11,262 nt of DNA. Origin: Anaerolineae bacterium. Lineage in GTDB: Bacteria > Chloroflexota > Anaerolineae > DUEN01. Made by a program: the position numbers and the translations under genes. Shown here one piece after another: positions 1 through 7,228 of this stretch. The stretch is taken from the NCBI GenBank assembly GCA_021159845.1, contig JAGHDS010000224.1, positions 1-11,262 of the forward strand, written 5' to 3'. Within the stretch, counting starts at the first letter, position 1. Every line of letters begins with the position of its first letter. The notes below the pieces were generated by a model. It did not search any database and was not told the origin of the DNA. It saw nothing but the letters and a program-made list of their open reading frames with translations.

Positions 1-3000
1 CCGTCCCGATCCGATGTCCAGGTCAACGCCTGGCCAGTAAGCCATCCGTCCTCCCGATCGCGGGCCACACCACGCAAGATGATAGGCTGCTCCTGCACGA
101 AGGTCCGCCCGCTGGCCGGCGCGATGATGCGGGCCTCCGGCGGCTTGTTGGCCACCCGGAAGGTGGCGTCGGATACGTCACGCCCGGTGTTCACGCCGTC
201 GTTGGCGGCCACGCGGATCAGCGCCTGGTCACCACCCGGGAGATCCATCGGGTTCAGGGCGTAGAACATGTCGCTCAGCCGCCCCGCCAGCACACGCCAG
301 GTATTCCCTCCGTCGGCGCTGTATTGCACCAGATAGCGCAGCGGGTCGCCATCGGCGTCGTTGGCCGTCCAGGTCACGGTGACCGGCTGGCTGCCCCATA
401 TCTCGCCGCCGTTAGGATAGGTCACGGTGACGGTCGGGGCATGGGCGCTGACATCCCGGCCGATTAACTCCCGGTCGTCGTGCCAAATGCCGATGTGCGC
501 CGTGCCGGAGACCCAGGGGACGACCAGGTAGATGCGCCCCATCGACCGCGATGATCCCCCGTCCACGCTGCGGCCGGCGCTTTCCAGGGTGGGCGTGAAG
601 GCATGTTGAGCCAGAATGCCGCCACCGCCGTCGAGTAGCCGCAGGCTGTAGGGACCAGCCGCGGGCGTGGTGAGCGGCCAGGTCTCCACAACGCGAGAGA
701 CCGTCGTCAGTTGCGCCGTGTCCTCCTCCGGATCGAGCAGCCCGATGACCAGCAACCGCTCGCCTTCCGTACGCACGCCCTGGGCCGCCGCGCCTCCCGC
801 CTGACCGACGATGAAGTCGTGGATCTTCTCATACGTGTACCCGGAGACCCATTCGTAGGCGCAGTACGTCATGACGTCCTTCCACGAGTATGGGTATATC
901 TCCAGGGTATCGACGTTGAAGCCGTATTGAGCCCCAGATCCCGTCGTATCCGGGCTGATACGGCCATTCCCAGCCTGATAAGACTCGTATGGAGGAAGTG
1001 CCACCTGGCCGCACAAGCTGCTCTTCTGAGTTTGCACATGCTTCATACCGCGAGTGTGGCCGATCTCATGGCCGGCGTACCAGTCGGCGATGGAGCCATC
1101 AAAGTCCCAACCCATGGTCGTATCCCACGCAGCACCGGTACCCCAATTGCCAGGCATGAGGGCGCAGCCATATGGGACCCCATCGCTGATGGCGAAGTAG
1201 ATCACATCCGCCGGGCTGCCGTCCTGGGTCCACTCGTCGGCCAACACGCTGTTGATCTCCGAGCACGTCCCCTTCGTGACCCAATGGGAGGCGCCAAGAA
1301 CGGAGCTCGTGTCCGTAATGCGCACATCGGGCACCGGGTAAGCCTGGCGTAGCCAGTTCTCGATATACGGGTAGTGATAGCTACCCGTGGTGTGTAAGTG
1401 GCCATCATCGTCCCGGTATGCCACGCGATACAGGCGCACCTTGAGCGGCGGTGTATCCTCGAAATGGAGCACACCCGTTCGGGCCACATTGTTGCCATCG
1501 TTCGATTCGGCCAGAGCATCATCGTAGTTGACCTCGGCCTCGAAGACCTGGGTTCCAGCGATCAGGTCCTCGTCGACCCAGCTATCGGGCAGCTCGAAGT
1601 AGAAGCTATCGTTAAGATCAGCCCGATCCGGGTTGGGAACGACCGTGATCGTGCCGCCCGAGTTGCTGGGAGCCAGTCCGGGCTCCAGGCGTCGGCCGTC
1701 GGCCCACCGCCACAGCCGGGCGGTGACGCCGGAGATGCTGCCATGATCACTGTGGACGTGGAACCGCACGTAGGTGCGCTTGCCCTTGATGAGCACGACG
1801 GAGTTGTTCAGGTCCTGGATGCCCTGGGTGACCTCCAACGCATCGGCGATCAGGTCCGGCGGGTTCCACACGTTCCCGGAGGATATCGCCTGGGCCCGGC
1901 CGGCGTTGTCAGCGTCGGCGTAGGCGTTGTTTGTGACGATGCTGTTATGCGCGATGTCATCCGGGAAGTGCACCGTCAGGTGATAGGTTCGCGACTCGCC
2001 GGGGCTCAGGGTTGAGACCGTCGGCCACGTTACCTTGTGGGTAGATGAGTCGTAACTCCCGTTGTGGTCGGCCGAGACGAAGGGGGCTGGCAGGTCCTCG
2101 TCCCATACGACGACGTTGTACGCCGGTCCCTCGCCTTCATTGCTGACGATGATCTCGTAAGTGAAATCCTCGCCGCCGCGGGGAGGCAGGCTCACCGCGC
2201 GCTTGCTCACGTGAAGTTGAGGCCGGCCGCTGATGGTCACACTCGCGTCGTCCTGAGTCTGGTAGGCGTCCTCGGCCCGCACCTCGGCCCAGTTGCTCAG
2301 CACGTAACCGTCAGGCGTGTCGGAGGTAACGTGCAGGGTCAGCCGATACGTGACCTGAGCGCCCGGGTTGAGCCGATCTTGGGTCGGCCAGGTGACCGTA
2401 CGATCTCCATCATACGTGGCCTCCGGCGCGGCGGAGACGAAGGTCGCGTGACGCGGCAGGATATCCCAGACGATCACCTGGCGGGCGGGGGTATCGCTCG
2501 AGTTATGGACGGTGATGCGATATTCCACGTCCTGATTGGGCGTGATCGGCCCACTGGTGATCAGCGTCTTCTCGATGTCCAGGTTGATCCTGACGGGGGT
2601 CGTCGGTGTGGGTGTACGGGTTGGTGTGGTGGTTCGCGTCGGCGTGGGAGTGATCGTAGGTACCGGTGTGGACGCCCGGGTCCAGATCATCAGGGAGTAG
2701 GGTTGTTGTGAGAAGGCGCCATCAGGGCTCCACACGCGCGCTCGCCACCAGCCATCCCGCCCGGATTCCACACGCCAGGAGAACGGCACATCGGCCAAGC
2801 CATCGGATGTAAAGGTTGCCACGCGGGAGCCGTCCACCCACCACAGCTCGACCTGGTAATTCGCCGGAAGGTTATACAGTCGGCCCATGATGAGATCGCC
2901 CTCATGCGCCACGAACTTGAACCAATCTTCATCACCGGAAGGGCAGATCGAAGCGCGAACCCCTCCTGGCCCGGAGGGAAGCTCGGTAGCATACACGATA

Positions 3001-4085
3001 TCGTTGCCCGCCTCGTCGGGCATACAGGGCACTGGGGTGGACGTCGATGTCGGCAGCATCTGAACCTGATCGCTCACCAATGTCGTCTCCGATGTCTCTT
3101 GTGAGCAGACGTCATTCTCTAGACTACCGGCCTCTATAGAGCAACGGTAAGTAACCGACGCCGTGTCAGTCAGCTCGACGCCGGAGGGGGCATTCGGCCA
3201 AACCCCTAATGTGAGTCGGACCGATCGAGTGCCGCCCGCCGGCAGGTTCTGAATCATCCAGACCACGGTGCGATCTCCATTGAACACACCGCCGTCCGTT
3301 GCCTCGACGAAGGTCGTGCTCGCCGGGATGGTATCGCGTACGAACAGCCGAGGGATGGCTTCCCCGGTTGGATTACGCAGGGTGATCGTGTAATGCACTT
3401 CGCCGCCGGGAGCGACGGGATCAGGGTCGTCGGATTTGGTGATCTCTACAAGGGGGGCTGGGGTAGTTGTGGGTGTGGGAGCCTCGTAGCTGATAACCAG
3501 GGATAGCTTGTTGAAAAGTCGGGCGTGTTCCTGGGGATCGGTTTCGTCGTTCATGCGCACGAGGTAGAAGCCGTTGTTGGGCACAAGGCCGCCGTGTACT
3601 TCCTGCACCGCAGTGGTCACATCCCAGGAGATCTGCCCGGCTGTTGCGCTGAGATCGATGCAGGAGGGACCGCCCAGCATCCCTGGCTTGTTGTTCCAGG
3701 TCACAGTGGCCTCATCCCATGCCCCGGTGGGACGTCCTGGGCAGTACTGGAAATGATCCGGTATCCCCTGGGCGTCGATGATGGTGGCGTAAAGCCGGGC
3801 ATCGGCGATCATGGCGTCCGAGGGGATACTGCTCAAGTCGAACTTGACCAGGCCGCGCAGCGTGCCGAGCGTGTTACTGGTGCCATGGCCATAGCCCACC
3901 CAAACATAGCCACGGCCGCCGAAGTTTACATCCGGCTCTGCGCTGGAGACCCAGGCCGTAGTTACGGGCTCCAGAACCACCTGTGCCTGCGGGGTGATCT
4001 GGCTCGCGGGTGCGGCGATTGGGACGAACGCTGCTATGGACAATCCGATTACGAGCGCGAGCGGGATAAGTAGCCAGCGCCTCAT
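1..4085 (-). CDS. Large secreted multidomain metzincin-type zinc metalloprotease with DNRLRE and DUF11 domains (3' end cut by window edge)
   Basis: One reading frame stays open from the ATG at 4085 to the window edge, giving 1361 visible residues. The start is fixed by a near-perfect Shine-Dalgarno five bases upstream. Residues 1 to about 27 form a signal peptide (MRRW, a hydrophobic stretch, then APAS), so the protein is exported. Domains in order: DNRLRE-type beta domain (about 36-200); DUF11 repeat (212-325); PPC-like beta domain with a DEDWFKF signature (354-470); Thr/Pro-rich linker (470-498); two more DUF11 repeats (500-618, 622-727); a beta domain containing LEVTQGIQ (741-877); the protease domain (about 878-1110); an Ig/fibronectin-like domain (1215-1308); and the start of another. 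HEIGHTRGMKH at residues 1006-1016 matches the metzincin zinc motif HExxHxxGxxH, and DVMTYC with Met1072 fits the Met-turn. A secreted zinc endopeptidase is therefore likely. The substrate and the cell anchor, if any, are unknown because the C-terminus lies outside. It follows a kinase and an FHA/winged-helix regulator. Confidence 0.9.
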   Translation of the reverse strand, partial: MRRWLLIPLALVIGLSIAAFVPIAAPASQITPQAQVVLEPVTTAWVSSAEPDVNFGGRGYVWVGYGHGTSNTLGTLRGLVKFDLSSIPSDAMIADARLYATIIDAQGIPDHFQYCPGRPTGAWDEATVTWNNKPGMLGGPSCIDLSATAGQISWDVTTAVQEVHGGLVPNNGFYLVRMNDETDPQEHARLFNKLSLVISYEAPTPTTTPAPLVEITKSDDPDPVAPGGEVHYTITLRNPTGEAIPRLFVRDTIPASTTFVEATDGGVFNGDRTVVWMIQNLPAGGTRSVRLTLGVWPNAPSGVELTDTASVTYRCSIEAGSLENDVCSQETSETTLVSDQVQMLPTSTSTPVPCMPDEAGNDIVYATELPSGPGGVRASICPSGDEDWFKFVAHEGDLIMGRLYNLPANYQVELWWVDGSRVATFTSDGLADVPFSWRVESGRDGWWRARVWSPDGAFSQQPYSLMIWTRASTPVPTITPTPTRTTTPTRTPTPTTPVRINLDIEKTLITSGPITPNQDVEYRITVHNSSDTPARQVIVWDILPRHATFVSAAPEATYDGDRTVTWPTQDRLNPGAQVTYRLTLHVTSDTPDGYVLSNWAEVRAEDAYQTQDDASVTISGRPQLHVSKRAVSLPPRGGEDFTYEIIVSNEGEGPAYNVVVWDEDLPAPFVSADHNGSYDSSTHKVTWPTVSTLSPGESRTYHLTVHFPDDIAHNSIVTNNAYADADNAGRAQAISSGNVWNPPDLIADALEVTQGIQDLNNSVVLIKGKRTYVRFHVHSDHGSISGVTARLWRWADGRRLEPGLAPSNSGGTITVVPNPDRADLNDSFYFELPDSWVDEDLIAGTQVFEAEVNYDDALAESNDGNNVARTGVLHFEDTPPLKVRLYRVAYRDDDGHLHTTGSYHYPYIENWLRQAYPVPDVRITDTSSVLGASHWVTKGTCSEINSVLADEWTQDGSPADVIYFAISDGVPYGCALMPGNWGTGAAWDTTMGWDFDGSIADWYAGHEIGHTRGMKHVQTQKSSLCGQVALPPYESYQAGNGRISPDTTGSGAQYGFNVDTLEIYPYSWKDVMTYCAYEWVSGYTYEKIHDFIVGQAGGAAAQGVRTEGERLLVIGLLDPEEDTAQLTTVSRVVETWPLTTPAAGPYSLRLLDGGGGILAQHAFTPTLESAGRSVDGGSSRSMGRIYLVVPWVSGTAHIGIWHDDRELIGRDVSAHAPTVTVTYPNGGEIWGSQPVTVTWTANDADGDPLRYLVQYSADGGNTWRVLAGRLSDMFYALNPMDLPGGDQALIRVAANDGVNTGRDVSDATFRVANKPPEARIIAPASGRTFVQEQPIILRGVARDREDGWLTGQALTWTSDRD

Positions 4086-4090
4086 CGTAG

Positions 4091-4100
4091 CTCCTCCTTT
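4091..4100 (-). promoter_or_regulatory. Strong ribosome binding site of the metalloprotease gene
   Basis: On the minus strand AAAGGAGGAG stands five bases before the ATG at 4085. It is close to a full anti-16S match and decides the start of the long open frame. It is the strongest such site in the window and suggests efficient translation. Confidence 0.85.
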
Positions 4101-4196
4101 CGCTTTATGCACACAAGGCTTTGACTCTGAGAGGATGGGGCGGATTTCCTCCGTTTACAGGATCGGACGAGGCGCTAGGCGGTGCCCGTGATGTTG

Positions 4197-4229
4197 CCAA
4201 CAACTATCCAACAGTTGGCCAACAGTCCG
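4197..4229 (-). promoter_or_regulatory. Three tandem 11-bp direct repeats, probable operator for an OmpR/PhoB-type regulator
   Basis: Read on the minus strand, three adjacent 11-mers each end in TGTTGG: CGGACTGTTGG (4229-4219), CCAACTGTTGG (4218-4208) and ATAGTTGTTGG (4207-4197). The hexamer recurs at exactly 11-bp period, so each copy presents the same DNA face. OmpR/PhoB-family winged-helix proteins bind head-to-tail direct repeats at this spacing; the PHO box is the model case. The array lies 15 bp after the stop of a gene encoding such a domain and about 110 bp before the metalloprotease start. Nested dyads are also present (GTTGGCCAAC at 4214-4223), so a dimeric repressor site is the alternative. 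No convincing -10 box was found between the array and the start codon. Confidence 0.6.
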
Positions 4230-4243
4230 ATCGACGTCGGTGC

Positions 4244-4858
4244 TCAGGGTAGATTCAGGCGATAGCCACGCCCGCGTTCGGTGAGGATCAAAGAGGGGTT
4301 GCGGGGGTCGCGCTCGATCTTCTCGCGCAGCCGTTTCACCAGGCTCTCCACCTGGTAATCGAATACCTCAGCCTGGTATTCAGGCCAGACAGCCGCGGCG
4401 ATGGCGTTCTTGCTCTGTGGAATACCGGCGTTCCGGTACAGGAAATCGAATAGCACGTGCTCCTTTGGAGAGAGGTGTACTGGCCGACGATCCACCCATA
4501 GGTCACCCGTGGAGCGATCATACACGATTTTGGGGATCGAGCCGACATGCAATGTGGCCTCGGGGTCCACAAACGTGAGCACGGCCTGGCCGATGCGGAT
4601 CTCATCGCCGTCACGCAGAGGCTCCGGCCGAGTCACGCGCCTGCCGTTCAGGTATGTACCGTTGGTGCTGTCCAGATCATGTAACCACCACTCCTCCTCC
4701 TGGCGGAGCAGCTCGACGTGCCGACGCGACACGAGTGGGTCGTCCAATACGATATCATTCCGGGCCGAACGCCCGATCGTGCAGACGTCTGATGTGATCT
4801 CGTGCTGCCCTGTGCTCCAGCGCAGGCAAGGCAAGTGGATACGCTCACGATTCCTCAT
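4244..4858 (-). CDS. FHA domain / OmpR-type winged-helix DNA-binding regulator
   Basis: This is a probable cytoplasmic transcription factor. Numbered from the TTG alternative start at 4864 (206 residues), the FHA domain spans about 20-100 and keeps the core phosphothreonine-binding residues: Gly31-Arg32, Ser46 and His49 (SRRH) and Asn68-Gly69 in the STNGTYLNG stretch. Residues about 113-206 form an OmpR-type winged helix, with LSPKEHVLFDFL, a helix pair around VESLVKRLREKI, and the ERGRGYRL wing. There is no receiver domain, so input should come from a phosphothreonine partner. The adjacent kinase is the obvious candidate, recalling the PknH-EmbR pair of Mycobacterium, although EmbR carries its FHA domain at the other end. 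The gene overlaps the kinase's 3' end, which indicates translational coupling. The ATG at 4858 is used here; the TTG at 4864 has GAGG at better spacing (seven bases) and cannot be excluded. Its likely target is the 11-bp repeat array just downstream. Confidence 0.88.
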   Translation of the reverse strand: MRNRERIHLPCLRWSTGQHEITSDVCTIGRSARNDIVLDDPLVSRRHVELLRQEEEWWLHDLDSTNGTYLNGRRVTRPEPLRDGDEIRIGQAVLTFVDPEATLHVGSIPKIVYDRSTGDLWVDRRPVHLSPKEHVLFDFLYRNAGIPQSKNAIAAAVWPEYQAEVFDYQVESLVKRLREKIERDPRNPSLILTERGRGYRLNLP

Positions 4859-6578
4859 ATGCAATCGTCAACCTCGGCCTTAAGGTGGGGTCCTGGTACT
4901 CGCTGGTATACACCCAGAAGTGCGCCATTCCAAAGCTATCGTCGGTTAGCCGAAGCATCAGGCCATGATTTGGCGTCTGCGCATGTCCCGGAGCAAGCGG
5001 GGTTATATCTAATGAAATCCACCCTCCATCAGCAATCCAGGGGGCCAAGTCGATCTCGGTCAGCGGGGAGGCTGTATAATCGGTGCTGGCCCTCATGCCG
5101 GCGGCGTGCCAGGGCGTGTTATACGTGACGGCGTTTGCCTGCCACGGCGTCTGGATGACATGAGTGGCCAACGTCGCGAATCGATTGGCCTTCCCCCACG
5201 GAACCAGATACACATCCAAGGTTGCCGTAATAACCTTTGCCTCCTCCGGGACGAGTGCGCCCCAATCGACGTGGAACAGAACCCGATCTGGTGTGGATGG
5301 TCCCTGAAGGTGTACCTTGCCCGCGTCGGCAAAGTTCTCGTCGGGGAGATCGGGATCTATCCACACATCCACCAGAGCCGGTGAGCTCTGTACCTGGATG
5401 ATCACATAGGTGACATGGGACAGGGCACGAGTAGGCTGCGGGACAGGGGAGATCGACGACGCGAACGATCGGGCAGAGGGGGAGGGCGCGGCTCTCTCCG
5501 GTGATGCGGTTAGCTGTTTCATTTTGGCAATGGGCGCCGATACAGCTGACAGAGGTCCCCCACCCGAGCCAAGGCCCCACCACACGAGGCCACACACCAA
5601 GGCGATCAGAGCAGCAGCTACGGCTACAACGCCCCGGCGATGCAAGGCCCGAGAAGATGTCGGCGCCCGCGAGGGGGATTGTGTGACGGCGGTCGCTTGC
5701 TCGGCCTCCACAGCTTGCCCGACAGCCTGGCGCAACGCGTCCGCGACGGAGTTCGCGGACTGAAACCGATCGTCCGGTGACTTGGCTAATGTCTTGAGGA
5801 TGACCCGCTCCAGGGCCGGGTGTAGATCCGGGCGCACCTCCCTTGGAGCGGGCAACGGCGCGCTGATGTGCTTGAGGATCACCGCGTAGGGGGTATCGGC
5901 ATCGAAGGGGAGCCGACCGGTGAGGATCTGATAGAGCAACACGCCCAGGGAATAGATGTCGCTGCGAGCATCACCGGGTTTCCCGCGTCCCTGCTCCGGC
6001 GACATGTAAGCGGGGGTACCCAGCGTGGCGCCGCTGGCCGTGCTCCAGCTCGCCTCCGTAACGCGAGCGATCCCGAAGTCGGTCAGCACAGGTGACCAAC
6101 CAGGGCATCCGGCGGTTCTCCCCATATCTTCTTTCCTCAGAATGATGTTAGAGGGCTTGATATCACGGTGAACCATCCCGTGGCTATGCGCATGTGCCAA
6201 CGCGCTGCATAAGCCATCGAACAGATGCCTGACCTCACTCAGCGGCATGAGCCGCCCTTCTTCATCCAGCTCCTGGAGATGTCGCTTGAGATTGATGCCA
6301 TCGACCAACTCCATGACGATATAGAAGAGCCCATCTTCCACATCCAGGTCGTACACTTGCACGATGTGTGGATGACGCAGTGCGGCAATGGCGCGGCCTT
6401 CCCGCCGGAACCGCTGCCGGAAGCCTTCCTCGGTTGTCAGATGAGGGTGAAGGATCTTGATGGCAACATAGCGGTCGAGCTGAGGATGATACGCTTTATA
6501 AACCTGGGCCATCCCTCCCGAGCCAAGGCGTTGTAGAAGGCGATATTTACCAATCGTCTTACCGCTTAAATCCATCAT
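4845..6578 (-). CDS. Transmembrane Hanks-type Ser/Thr protein kinase with DNRLRE-like extracellular domain
   Basis: This receptor-like kinase has 577 residues from the ATG at 6578. The cytoplasmic catalytic domain (about 12-285) has all key elements: Gly-rich loop LGSGGMAQV (18-26), ATP-anchoring Lys41 in VAIK, catalytic HRDIKPSN (137-144), DFG (167-169) and GTPAYMSPE (187-195), with activation-loop threonines at 180, 185 and 188. It should therefore be active. One transmembrane helix spans about 316-336. A Ser/Pro/Ala-rich linker follows, then an extracellular beta domain (about 388-577) resembling a DNRLRE domain rather than the usual PASTA repeats. The start is set by GGGGAG ten bases upstream. 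The frame stays open up to a GTG at 6824, but that codon lies upstream of the promoter and the added residues are low-complexity and arginine/serine-rich. An ATG at 6575 would remove one residue. The stop overlaps the FHA/winged-helix gene, its probable phospho-dependent partner. Confidence 0.92.
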   Translation of the reverse strand: MMDLSGKTIGKYRLLQRLGSGGMAQVYKAYHPQLDRYVAIKILHPHLTTEEGFRQRFRREGRAIAALRHPHIVQVYDLDVEDGLFYIVMELVDGINLKRHLQELDEEGRLMPLSEVRHLFDGLCSALAHAHSHGMVHRDIKPSNIILRKEDMGRTAGCPGWSPVLTDFGIARVTEASWSTASGATLGTPAYMSPEQGRGKPGDARSDIYSLGVLLYQILTGRLPFDADTPYAVILKHISAPLPAPREVRPDLHPALERVILKTLAKSPDDRFQSANSVADALRQAVGQAVEAEQATAVTQSPSRAPTSSRALHRRGVVAVAAALIALVCGLVWWGLGSGGGPLSAVSAPIAKMKQLTASPERAAPSPSARSFASSISPVPQPTRALSHVTYVIIQVQSSPALVDVWIDPDLPDENFADAGKVHLQGPSTPDRVLFHVDWGALVPEEAKVITATLDVYLVPWGKANRFATLATHVIQTPWQANAVTYNTPWHAAGMRASTDYTASPLTEIDLAPWIADGGWISLDITPLAPGHAQTPNHGLMLRLTDDSFGMAHFWVYTSEYQDPTLRPRLTIAYEES

Positions 6579-6779
6579 GGGTGCGTATCTCCCCTGCGAC
6601 ATCCTGACTGTGCTGAGTGTGGAAGGCATGGCCCGAAAAGACGAGAGGGCAAAAGAGGATGAGCGGATGCAAGGGCGAAGGGACTTTATGACATAGCCGG
6701 ACGGGGATACGACACGGAAGCACGAGAACGGGGCGCGTATCCTGGCTCCTACGGGCCGCTCATCGGAGCTCTTTCTCCC
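6579..6779 (-). other. Long 5' leader of the kinase operon
   Basis: If transcription begins about seven bases past the -10 box, the kinase mRNA has a leader of about 200 nt. It contains no recognised riboswitch. A four-residue open frame, MSGP (6763-6749), sits 11 bases after AGGGAG, and complementary GCTCC/GGAGC arms surround it. This could be a leader peptide or hairpin, but the signal is weak. The kinase ribosome binding site GGGGAG is at the 3' end. Confidence 0.35.
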
Positions 6780-6785
6780 TTGTTC

Positions 6786-6813
6786 ATTATAACATACCTT
6801 GTCCTTTTGGGAA
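6786..6813 (-). promoter_or_regulatory. Sigma70-like extended -10 promoter of the kinase-regulator operon
   Basis: The minus strand reads TTCCCA (6813-6808), a 16-bp spacer, then TGTTATAAT (6794-6786). This is a perfect TATAAT with the extended -10 TG. The -35 matches consensus at four of six positions. It points at the kinase gene and is the best promoter in the window. Confidence 0.7.
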
Positions 6814-7228
6814 CGAGTACCCACCCAGGTAACTGTCCCGTAAATAGAATGGGTGAACGCTGATGACGCAGAAGGAGCCGATCCACGCAGATGAAAAAGT
6901 AAGATCAGGATGATCAGTGAGGATCTGCGTACATCAGCGTTATCTGCGTTCTCATGTTCATCGGCATCGACGGACCGTCATGCGGTGAGGAGCAATGGCT
7001 GAAAAGGGCGAATGGATCGTTGATCTGGCGACGACTCAATCATGCCGTGCTCTAAAGACGGAAATGCACCCAAGCGAGCATCGACGAGGGCGGTACGCCC
7101 GCTTTGGTAAGATCGGCAGGGGCATCAGGAGGGATCAGAAGGGAACAACACCGCATCGCCTGGCGCACCTCCGCCTGTACAGCGGAGAGACATGTGATGT
7201 GCGATACGCGAAGGCTATCTGTCGGCTG
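6814..7228. other. Gene-poor stretch between RNase J and the kinase promoter
   Basis: No gene is supported here. Besides the inverted repeat at 6855-6951 there are two small hairpins without T-tracts: GGGCG/CGCCC (7088-7100) and CTCCGC/GCGGAG (7169-7187). No clear Rho-independent terminator follows RNase J. A 97-codon plus-strand frame starting at 6995 has AGGAG in front but no recognisable domain and runs into the RNase J 3' end, so I do not call it. Confidence 0.5.
6855..6951. repeat. Intergenic inverted repeat built of AACGCTGAT / ACGCAGAT units
   Basis: The left arm has GAACGCTGATGACGCAGA (6855-6872) and ACGCAGAT (6885-6892). The right arm has TCTGCGTACATCAGCGTT (6924-6941) and ATCTGCGTTC (6942-6951). 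ATCTGCGT is the exact complement of ACGCAGAT, and the longer arm pairs with one extra base. The unit type resembles dispersed intergenic repeats that I recall from several unrelated bacterial genomes; that is recollection, not a search result. It has no coding potential and could fold as an RNA hairpin. Confidence 0.6.

Larger units (their letters stand above)
4086..4243. other. Intergenic control region between the FHA regulator and the metalloprotease
   Basis: This 158-bp gap carries the three 11-bp repeats in its upstream part and the metalloprotease ribosome binding site at its end. Possible -10-like boxes on the minus strand are TGTAAA near 4159-4154 and CATAAA near 4109-4104. Neither has a good -35 partner, so the promoter, if there is one, may depend on an activator. 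No T-rich hairpin follows the regulator's stop, so read-through from the kinase operon is also possible. Confidence 0.5.

Noticed and set aside
711..2711. Several plus-strand open frames of 180-215 codons (711-1352, 1398-2015, 2064-2711) and a similar one at 3525-4073
   Set aside because: They lie opposite the metalloprotease gene, have no recognisable domains and read as the complement of its GC-rich codons. The minus-strand frame is open for 1361 codons with a signal peptide and clear domains.
4104..4159. TGTAAA and CATAAA as -10 boxes for the metalloprotease gene
   Set aside because: No acceptable -35 at 15-19 bp and no extended -10 of quality for TGTAAA; recorded only as possible elements.
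7169..7187. CTCCGC/GCGGAG hairpin downstream of RNase J as a terminator
   Set aside because: Perfect six-pair stem but no T-run on the minus-strand side, so it does not meet the usual criteria for an intrinsic terminator.
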